A stretch of DNA of 32,506 bases from CAUUCX01 sp041844835 (GTDB taxonomy: Bacteria > Bacillota > Clostridia > Peptostreptococcales > Anaerovoracaceae), in the NCBI GenBank assembly GCA_041844835.1, contig JBGZBU010000038.1:1-32506 (forward strand). The letters are read 5' to 3'. Within the stretch, counting starts at the first letter, position 1, and the number at the start of each line of letters is the position of its first letter. The position numbers and the translations under genes were made by a program. Below are positions 7,465-13,635 of the stretch, in pieces. Under the pieces are notes generated by a model. The model was not told the origin of the DNA, ran no database searches, and was given only the letters and a program-made list of their open reading frames with translations.

Positions 7465-8544
7465 TTATAAAACCAGTAATGCAGGTGCTGCAGTGATCAC
7501 CAGCAAAACCATTAACAACATTGACAACGGTACGGTTAATTTTGTTTCCGAAATTCTTCCCGAACGTTCCATATTTTTTCTTTTTTCAAACCACATGTTT
7601 TCAGCCTCGGCTTCAAGTTTTCCTGATAAGATTGTTCCCTTATTCAGGTTTTCGTATAAGATATTTGAAATTCTATTGAAGTTCTTATCTCCGCTGGTCT
7701 TTGCGAACGCCAGCAATTCCTTTGAAAAAACCTTATTCATGCATATACTCCTTTTATATATTTCGGATATTGAATCATAAAAAAATGACGGATGCGCTTT
7801 TTCTCCCAATCGGGCGCGGTTATCGAGATTTCTTTCTATTGCTTCATTCAATATCAGTCCCGCATTTAAAAGCAGTGCTATCTTATTTACAAAATCGGGC
7901 AAATCTTCGGCTATCGACGCCTTTGCAAGCTCCACAGCATTTTTTGCGGATGAGAAACGAGTCAAAAAAATGAACTGAAATCCTATAACTCCCAGTATAA
8001 TAATCCAAACTGCCGTTTTTTTGTCATGAACTATTTCCCAATCAATATTATTTTCATTAACGGACATTGGCAGCGCTATCCACTTGCCCGAATTACCGTT
8101 TGAAATATCTCTGTTTATACGTCTCATATCCGATTCCGCGGTCAATTCAAATACATTTTTGTCATCGCTCTCGGCAATGCTTTTGCTTTGAGGATGCATA
8201 TAATTTTCGGGCTTTATATCCAATTCCATTTGCCTGCTGATGCTCTCTTTGGAATTGCTTATTGTCATTTTGGTCAAAACGCGTTTGGGGCCTTCACTTG
8301 CATCGGGTCGTTTGACATAGATGCACCCGCTTTTTTCCCTAATTTGTACTGAATCGGTCCGCTGCACAAATGCGCTGCATGCGATTGCAATTATTACAAC
8401 AAGCATAAGAACACAGTATTTTTTCATATTTTCACGTTGAAGCTTTTCAATATTGAGTTTCAAAAAACCGGCAAAATATTCATCCTCAATGCTCCGCATT
8501 TTGGCGGTTTGCCCAAATAAAATTTGTAAAACCTTTTTAAACAT
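7465..8544 (-). CDS. tadC: TadC-like type II secretion F-domain platform protein
   Basis: A 359-residue inner-membrane protein. A hydrophobic segment lies at 42–60, another at 178–196, and a third at the C-terminus (about 336–359). The T2SSF core lies at about 205–335 (DLPDFVNKIALLLNAGLILNEAIER and later FAKTSGDKNFNRISNILYENL). This family forms the membrane platform worked by the TadA ATPase. Unusually, about 115 mostly polar residues lie between the first two membrane segments and are predicted to be outside the membrane. The ATG at 8544 overlaps the tadB stop by 8 bases, so translation is coupled. A weak GGAAA site precedes it. The TadC name follows from its position after tadB. Confidence 0.85.
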   Translation of the reverse strand: MFKKVLQILFGQTAKMRSIEDEYFAGFLKLNIEKLQRENMKKYCVLMLVVIIAIACSAFVQRTDSVQIREKSGCIYVKRPDASEGPKRVLTKMTISNSKESISRQMELDIKPENYMHPQSKSIAESDDKNVFELTAESDMRRINRDISNGNSGKWIALPMSVNENNIDWEIVHDKKTAVWIIILGVIGFQFIFLTRFSSAKNAVELAKASIAEDLPDFVNKIALLLNAGLILNEAIERNLDNRARLGEKAHPSFFYDSISEIYKRSICMNKVFSKELLAFAKTSGDKNFNRISNILYENLNKGTILSGKLEAEAENMWFEKRKNMERSGRISETKLTVPLSMLLMVLLVITAAPALLVL

Positions 8545-9310
8545 TTATTTCCGTCAGCCTTTCTATTCGTTTATACGCTATATACATGATTATGAGTGAT
8601 CCGCTCATTATTAATCGTCCGCTCAGGGTTGAATACATAGGTTCCAAATATGAATCCGAACTCAAATTCAGTATCATAAGCAGGACCAACGGCATGATTG
8701 CAGTCACTTTTCCTTCAAGTCTTTTTTGGGCGGTTAGTGTCTGTATTTCTTTTTCCATATTCATCTTTTCTATCAAAACATTTACGGATTTCTCAATGAC
8801 TCTTTGCACATTTGCGCCGGTTTTTCTGCATATAAAATATAAATCGAAAAAGTGAATTATATCATCCACTCGTGTTTCTTCGGCGAATGCGCGCAGCACA
8901 CGTTCTTCATCGAGACGCACATCATAGATCAACGCCAAATTCTTAGCAAGCTCTTTTACCAGCAAAGAGTCTTTTCCATGCATATTTTCAAGCATGGGGA
9001 TTGCCTCTCTTATAGCCTCCGGCATCTGCCTTCCCAGATCGAATGATGCGGAAATGGAATAAAGAAAATCTTTAAATTGAGCTTTAAGCATTTTGATCCT
9101 CTTTCGTTCCCGATGAGCATAATAGCTGTTTCTGAACAGCAAAAATGAAAAACCTCCGATGCAGGACAGCGCTATGGATCTGTAAAACAGATAAAATACT
9201 ACGAATGCTCCGATGTATCCAAGCATGGCATATTTCACGTCCGCAGCATTAACAGCTCCGGAGTTGATTTTCAATCTTTTTCCGATCTTTTCAATAGGCT
9301 TCATATCCAT
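8537..9310 (-). CDS. tadB: TadB-like type II secretion F-domain platform protein
   Basis: A 257-residue membrane protein with two membrane segments close together near residues 28–60, a cytoplasmic T2SSF domain at about 75–200 (FKDFLYSISASFDLGRQMPEA, then FDLYFICRKTGANVQRVIEKS) and membrane segments at 205–250. It partners TadC as the pilus assembly platform. The start lies inside the tadA 3' end (20-base overlap) and the stop overlaps the tadC start, so tadA, tadB and tadC are translationally linked. The length is normal for the short TadB forms of Bacillota. Confidence 0.88.
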   Translation of the reverse strand: MDMKPIEKIGKRLKINSGAVNAADVKYAMLGYIGAFVVFYLFYRSIALSCIGGFSFLLFRNSYYAHRERKRIKMLKAQFKDFLYSISASFDLGRQMPEAIREAIPMLENMHGKDSLLVKELAKNLALIYDVRLDEERVLRAFAEETRVDDIIHFFDLYFICRKTGANVQRVIEKSVNVLIEKMNMEKEIQTLTAQKRLEGKVTAIMPLVLLMILNLSSDSYLEPMYSTLSGRLIMSGSLIIMYIAYKRIERLTEINV

Positions 9311-10493
9311 ATAATTTAAATTTGTTTGTATTAACCGGACAATTCCCGGTTTTTTTTAATCCTGATTTCCAATCGTAACTGTAGAGCTCGTTAATTTCAA
9401 TTTCTCCATGCTTAACACCGGCAATTTCCGCAATGCCGACTACTCGGCGTTTTCCATCCGGCAGTTTTGCCAGGTGAATAAATATATCGATCGCTTCACT
9501 TATCTGTGAACGTATGGCATTAATCGGAAAATCCGCACCCTGCAGAAACATTGATTCCAGTCTCAATATCATCCCTCTTATGGAATTCCCGTGTCCCGTG
9601 CAAAGAGAACCGTCATGCCCCGTGTTCATTGCCTGAATCATTTGTACCACCTCTTTACCGCGTACTTCACCCACAATAATGCGATCCGGCCGCATGCGCA
9701 GACTGGTTTTTATAAGCTGCTGCATATCTATTTCCCCTATTCCCTGAATATTTGCATTTCTGCATTCCAATCTGACAAGATTGGCGACTCCTTTGATCTG
9801 CAACTCCGCGGAATCTTCAATAAGTACAACTCGTTCATCTTTAGGAATAAATCCTGCAAGGGCATTCAAAAATGTGGTTTTCCCCGATGATGTCCCTCCG
9901 CTTATAAATATATTATGTCCGCTTAGCACCAATTTTTTCAGAAACTCGGCAGCCTCATCGCTTACACTTCCGAAAGCTATCAGATCCTGCATTCCTATAG
10001 CTTTTTCAGGAAATTTTCTGATGGTTATCGCATGCCCCTTTAACGCTATATTTTTATAGACTACATTAAGCCTTGAACCGTCGTACAATCTCGCGTCTAC
10101 TATAGGATTCAGCTCATTCACGTCCCTATGCACCTTTGCACATATCCGCCTTATTATTTCTTCCAGCTCTTCCTCATTGTCAAATTCCAGTTCCGCTCTT
10201 TTTATCTCTCCGTTTTTTTCTATAAAAATTTCATCGGGCGAATTTATCATTATTTCCGATATATCGGAATCATCGATGAGCGGCTGTAATATTCCCAAAT
10301 CACTTCGCAAAGAATAAAAAAGTTTGCTGATTAATATCTCTATCTCTTCATTGCTAAACTTTGCCAATCGCGGATTTTCAAATGCCAGGTTTTCAAGCAT
10401 CGTTATAAACTCGCTGTCACTCATTGCCGCCGCGCGCTCATACGCGTTTCCCGCAATATTCTGTTTTATATCAAAAAGTGTTTCGCTTTTCAT
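9291..10493 (-). CDS. tadA: Flp pilus assembly secretion ATPase TadA (CpaF family)
   Basis: A 400-residue hexameric AAA-like secretion ATPase that powers Flp pilus extrusion from the cytoplasmic face. Motifs in order: N-terminal domain with ILQPLIDDSDISEIMINSPDE at 68–88, Walker A GGTSSGKTT at 199–207, acidic box LIEDSAE at 224–230, Walker B RIIVGEVRG at 271–279 and His box TGHDGSLCTGHGNS at 291–304. All catalytic motifs are intact and the length is typical. It starts 4 bases after the tadZ-like stop, with only a weak binding site, consistent with coupling. Confidence 0.95.
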   Translation of the reverse strand: MKSETLFDIKQNIAGNAYERAAAMSDSEFITMLENLAFENPRLAKFSNEEIEILISKLFYSLRSDLGILQPLIDDSDISEIMINSPDEIFIEKNGEIKRAELEFDNEEELEEIIRRICAKVHRDVNELNPIVDARLYDGSRLNVVYKNIALKGHAITIRKFPEKAIGMQDLIAFGSVSDEAAEFLKKLVLSGHNIFISGGTSSGKTTFLNALAGFIPKDERVVLIEDSAELQIKGVANLVRLECRNANIQGIGEIDMQQLIKTSLRMRPDRIIVGEVRGKEVVQMIQAMNTGHDGSLCTGHGNSIRGMILRLESMFLQGADFPINAIRSQISEAIDIFIHLAKLPDGKRRVVGIAEIAGVKHGEIEINELYSYDWKSGLKKTGNCPVNTNKFKLYGYEAY

Positions 10494-10496
10494 AAT

Positions 10497-11666
10497 TTAA
10501 ATTTCAACTCCGTTCAACACCGCTTCCGAAAGATTTCCACCGCCCGATTCAAGCTTTTGTAATATAACCTTTACGATCTGCTGTATTCCCTGACCGAATT
10601 CACGATCTAGGACCATTATTCTCTCTCCGCCGTTATCACCGCAATGAAGATTGTAATCTACCGGCAGCATAAGATGTCTCTCATCTCTTGGGAATTCACT
10701 TGACAAGTCCGAAAAATTCTCAATATTTATCATCTTACTTTCGCTTACTCCCATTTCATTAATCAAATAGTCACGTCTTTTGTTATACTTGGATATGCTC
10801 TCATCATTTCTTGATGTCAGTATCAGCAGCTCGGACAACGCCGTGAGATAAGAAAAAACCTGATCGCTCCATAATCCACAATAATCGGTGATTATTATGT
10901 CATATGAAAAACGGCCATTATTCATTACCGCTTCATATATCCTTCTCACCTGCTCATCATCCATTTTGCACATGGGATTGACCTGCGAATAATCGGCAAG
11001 GAAAGAAACTCCGAATCTGTCTGTTGACAGAAACGCCCCTATATCGATGCCGTCAATGCCGTATTTGTTTATCAGATAATCCAATTTTCGCACCCCTTCT
11101 CCCGCAGCCGGGCGAATGGAAGCGAATCTATCCAATATGCTGAACTCATCAAAAGTAATCATCAGAACTTTTTTATTATGAAATCGCAGCAATTCGTCCG
11201 CAACGGCGAGCGCTATACTGGTGTTTCCCGAATTTCCGGACAGGGATTTGAATAAAAGCAGTTTTGCAGCATTCCCCGCCTCGCAATTTACAACACTACA
11301 AGCACCGTAAATCGCTTTATATCGCGAATATATGCATGGGATGATAGTATTCAGATCACTATATTTGTATATCCCGCACATTTTATCTTTTTCATAAGCC
11401 CTTTCCGCAATGGAGCTTGATAATTTTTCCGTAAAAAAGATTATCTTTGCCCGCATATCGGAAGCTATGTTTTTAAAATCTTTAAAACTGAAATCCGTCA
11501 AAACGATTTCATTATCGGAAAAAATATTTTCGCTGCTGCCCGATAAATCATCGTGCTCATATATATTCATCAAAAATTCTTTGGAATTTCTCAATATTGC
11601 ACCTGAAAGCGCGTATAAATATTCTTTATCTCTAAAAATAAGAGCAATTGTAATTTTTTTATTCAT
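10497..11666 (-). CDS. tadZ: TadZ/CpaE-like MinD-superfamily protein with degenerate P-loop
   Basis: A 389-residue protein placed first in the pilus operon. Residues 1–125 look like a receiver-like atypical domain (KKITIALIFRDKEYLYALSG, with LTDFSFKD). Residues 135–380 have the shape of a ParA/MinD-type ATPase. The Walker A position reads SLSGNSGNTS (141–150) instead of KGGxGKT/S, so the signature lysines are gone. SYDIIITDY at 254–262 occupies the Walker B position. TadZ/CpaE proteins localise the Tad machine to the cell pole, and degenerate P-loops occur in the family. The start at 11666 is chosen because AGGTGG lies 7 bases upstream. The longer frame to 11684 has no site. Confidence 0.8.
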   Translation of the reverse strand: MNKKITIALIFRDKEYLYALSGAILRNSKEFLMNIYEHDDLSGSSENIFSDNEIVLTDFSFKDFKNIASDMRAKIIFFTEKLSSSIAERAYEKDKMCGIYKYSDLNTIIPCIYSRYKAIYGACSVVNCEAGNAAKLLLFKSLSGNSGNTSIALAVADELLRFHNKKVLMITFDEFSILDRFASIRPAAGEGVRKLDYLINKYGIDGIDIGAFLSTDRFGVSFLADYSQVNPMCKMDDEQVRRIYEAVMNNGRFSYDIIITDYCGLWSDQVFSYLTALSELLILTSRNDESISKYNKRRDYLINEMGVSESKMINIENFSDLSSEFPRDERHLMLPVDYNLHCGDNGGERIMVLDREFGQGIQQIVKVILQKLESGGGNLSEAVLNGVEI

Positions 11667-11701
11667 ATGATTGCCACCTGCCAATATTTACCATTTGCTA
11701 T

Positions 11702-11729
11702 ATATTACCATATTTATAAGAATTGTCAA
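11702..11729 (-). promoter_or_regulatory. Promoter of the Tad pilus operon
   Basis: On the minus strand a perfect −35 TTGACA (11729–11724), 16-bp spacer, and −10 TAATAT (11707–11702). It is about 35 bases upstream of the tadZ start in a very AT-rich stretch and just past the terminator of the MATE gene, so the pilus genes form an independent unit. Confidence 0.85.
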
Positions 11730-11752
11730 TATTTGTAAAATATTTTTTTCCT

Positions 11753-11784
11753 AAAAAAATAACCCCCGCATTCAAAGCGAGGGC
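11753..11784 (-). terminator. Intrinsic terminator of the MATE gene
   Basis: On the minus strand CCCTCGC (783–777) pairs with GCGGGGG (769–763; one G·U pair) around a 7-base loop, followed by TTATTTTTTT. It lies 55 bases past the end of the MATE reading frame. Confidence 0.85.
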
Positions 11785-11838
11785 TTCACCGCTTCCGCTG
11801 CTGTGATCAAATTCACGTCTGCCTGGGTAATGTATTTT

Positions 11839-13369
11839 TTATTTCGATTTATTATCTTTTGCAAGTTTGATTTGAGAATTATTGCTTAATTCTCTATAGC
11901 TTTGACTTATGAAAAAGATTGCAATAATAAAAGTCAGAAAATCTGCAGCGGGAAAAGACCAGAGCAAACCGTCAAGTCCCATGAGAATCGGCATGAGGAC
12001 GGGTAGAAATACCCCGAAAACAATTTCACGCGTCATAGAAACTATAATAGAGGCAACAGCCTTCCCCAATGCCTGCAAATAGATAAAAGTCCCTTTATTG
12101 ACAGTTGCGAGTATCATCATACAAAGATAAGTGCGGAAACACTTGACGGCAAAATCAGTGTAGTAAGCGCTCTCATTGGCAGCGCCAAAAAGATTTGCAA
12201 TCTGAAGCGGGAAACCTTCAACAAAGATAAGTGCGGAAACACTTGACGGCAAAATCAGTGTAGTAAGCGCTCTCATTGGCAGCGCCAAAAAGATTTGCAA
12301 TCTGAAGCGGGAAACCTTCAACAATGATAAGTGCGACAGCGCCAACGACGGCTTCTGCAATCAGCAGCCGAATAAGCAGCGCTTTGACTCTGTCTTTGCG
12401 CTTTGCGCCAACGTTATATCCCACAATAGGAATACTACCTGCTGCGATGCCGATGGCAATAGAAATGGCAATCTGAAAGAATTTCATTACAATCCCCAAG
12501 ACGGCAAGAGGAATCTGTGCATATTCCTGCTGACCAAAGACGACGTCCAGTGCTCCATACTTCATGCAGGTGTTTTGAACTGCGGCCATAGAAATTACTA
12601 AAGAAACCTGCGCCAAAAAACTGGTCATGCCCAAACCGAGGAATCTCGATATCAATTTGATGCTTGGCTTGAAACTGTTTTTCTCCAATTTTATGGCTTT
12701 CATGTGGAATAAATACCAAATGGAAAGAACAGCAGTAAAAATCTGCCCGGCGACGGTGGCTACGGCTGCGCCCGTCATTCCCCATTTAAACATGAAAATA
12801 AAAATCGGATCAAGTATTATATTTGTCATTGCACCGGCTGAAGTTGCAATCATTGCAAACTTCGGGCTGCCATCACTGCGAATAATAGGGTTCATTGCTT
12901 GACCGAACATATAAAAAGGAATCCCCAATGAAATCCAAAAAAAATATTCTTTAGAAAAGGCATAAGTTGCGTGATTAACCTTACCACCGAATAAAGTCAA
13001 AATCGGAGTCATGAACAACAGATATAGCAGCGTAAGAATAATGCTGCTTATAACGCAAAGCAAAATAGAATTCCCCACGCTGTGGTGCGCATCCTCATTA
13101 TTCTTACTGCCCAGGGCAATACTTACAAATGCACAGCAGCCATCACCGATCATAACTGCAATACCAAGAGCTAATACGGTTAGCGGAAAAACGACGGTAT
13201 TAGCCGCATTACCATGGGAGCCGAGGTAGTCGGCATTTGCAATGAAAATTTGATCAACGATGTTATAAAGCGCCCCAATCACAAGCGAGATTGCACAGGG
13301 TATAGAAAACTTTCGCATAAGTTTTCCTATTTTTTCTATCTCCAAAAAAGCGTTTGATTTTTCTTCCAT
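11839..13369 (-). pseudogene. MATE family multidrug efflux transporter, frameshifted by a 100-bp duplication
   Basis: The sequence encodes a MATE (multi-antimicrobial extrusion) transporter, an ion-coupled 12-helix drug exporter. The N-terminal part runs from 13369 to an early stop at 12218. The rest continues in another frame to 11839 (ending SYRELSNNSQIKLAKDNKSK). The break is an exact 100-bp tandem duplication (12121–12220 = 12221–12320). As 100 is not a multiple of three, the frame is lost after FRTYLC. Removing one copy restores a single 476-residue frame of normal length. The start at 13369 follows AAGGAG with 9-base spacing and gives MEEKSNAFLEIEKIGKLMRKF. The open frame extends back to 13468, but that ATG lies inside a terminator hairpin. 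No other damage is seen, so the lesion looks recent or reversible, or could be an assembly error. Confidence 0.85.
12121..12320. repeat. Exact 100-bp tandem duplication inside the MATE gene
   Basis: 12121–12220 is repeated base for base at 12221–12320. The sequence after the second copy (from 12321) resembles the copy start for about 15 bases (ACAATGATAAGTGCG against ACAAAGATAAGTGCG), microhomology that could have primed slippage. Confidence 0.97.
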
Positions 13370-13438
13370 CTGAATTCTCTCCTTAGTCTGAATTATCTCC
13401 TTAGTGTTTGATTGTTCTTCCAGCTGAATTGCCTCCTT
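13370..13438. repeat. Repeated ribosome-binding-site segment upstream of the MATE start
   Basis: On the minus strand the block AAGGAGNNAATTCAG occurs three times, at 13438–13424, 13402–13388 and 13384–13370 (spacings 36 and 18 bp). The flanking block GGAAGAAxAATCAAAC occurs after the first and last copies, 54 bp apart. The last copy precedes the ATG at 13369; the first is followed by CTG. Since 18 and 54 are multiples of three, the frame stays open. Confidence 0.85.
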
Positions 13439-13526
13439 TTTGATAATAAAAAAGCGCATATCTCCCATATGCGCAAAAAAAAACGATACAGGAGGTCAAA
13501 GCATTCCGTATCGTATCAGATTGCAT
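13401..13526 (-). CDS. Putative leader peptide spanning the MATE attenuator
   Basis: A 41-codon open frame starts at the ATG 13526–13524 about 45 bases after the predicted transcription start, runs through both terminator hairpins and stops at 13401, just before the MATE start. Its middle reads CIVFFCAYGRYALFYYQKGG, where the runs of Phe and Tyr codons come from the T-tracts of the terminators. The start codon sits in a small hairpin (13522–13534) and only a weak AAGAAG-like site precedes it. I recall similar short ORFs over paired hairpins upstream of ribosome-protection genes such as tet(M). Expression is not shown by sequence alone. Confidence 0.4.
   Translation of the reverse strand: MQSDTIRNALTSCIVFFCAYGRYALFYYQKGGNSAGRTIKH
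13448..13474 (-). terminator. Second leader terminator of the MATE gene
   Basis: On the minus strand GCGCATAT (13474–13467) and ATATGCGC (13461–13454) form an 8-bp perfect stem with a 5-base loop, followed directly by TTTTTT. It lies between the promoter and the MATE start, so it should stop transcription before the gene unless prevented. Confidence 0.85.
13475..13513 (-). terminator. First leader terminator of the MATE gene, with alternative pairing
   Basis: CGATACGG (13513–13506) pairs with CTGTATCG (13491–13484; 8 bp, one G·U), followed by nine T. The 3' arm can instead pair perfectly (7 bp) with CGATACA at 13546–13540 earlier in the leader, so two exclusive folds are possible. Confidence 0.75.
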
Positions 13527-13578
13527 AAAATGCACTTCTTGTATCGTGTCAAATTACTTTATTCAATATCTTGAGAAG

Positions 13579-13607
13579 ATTTTAACATGATTTCTTCACA
13601 GAGTCAA
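13579..13607 (-). promoter_or_regulatory. Promoter of the MATE gene
   Basis: On the minus strand TTGACT (13607–13602), a 17-bp spacer, TAAAAT (13584–13579). Predicted start near 13572 gives a leader of about 200 bases containing two terminators. It lies just past the stop of the PPDK-like gene, which has no visible terminator of its own. Confidence 0.8.
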
Positions 13608-13635
13608 TGAGCATCTCGTATCAGTTTAACGGCAA

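Noticed and set aside
11839..12360. Separate 173-residue gene
   Set aside because: It is the frame-shifted C-terminal part of the MATE gene. Its first ~45 residues are out-of-frame translation of the duplicated DNA.
13370..13468. N-terminal extension of the MATE protein from the ATG at 13468
   Set aside because: That ATG lies in a terminator hairpin with no binding site. The residues come from the repeated binding-site DNA, and the ATG at 13369 gives a normal MATE start.
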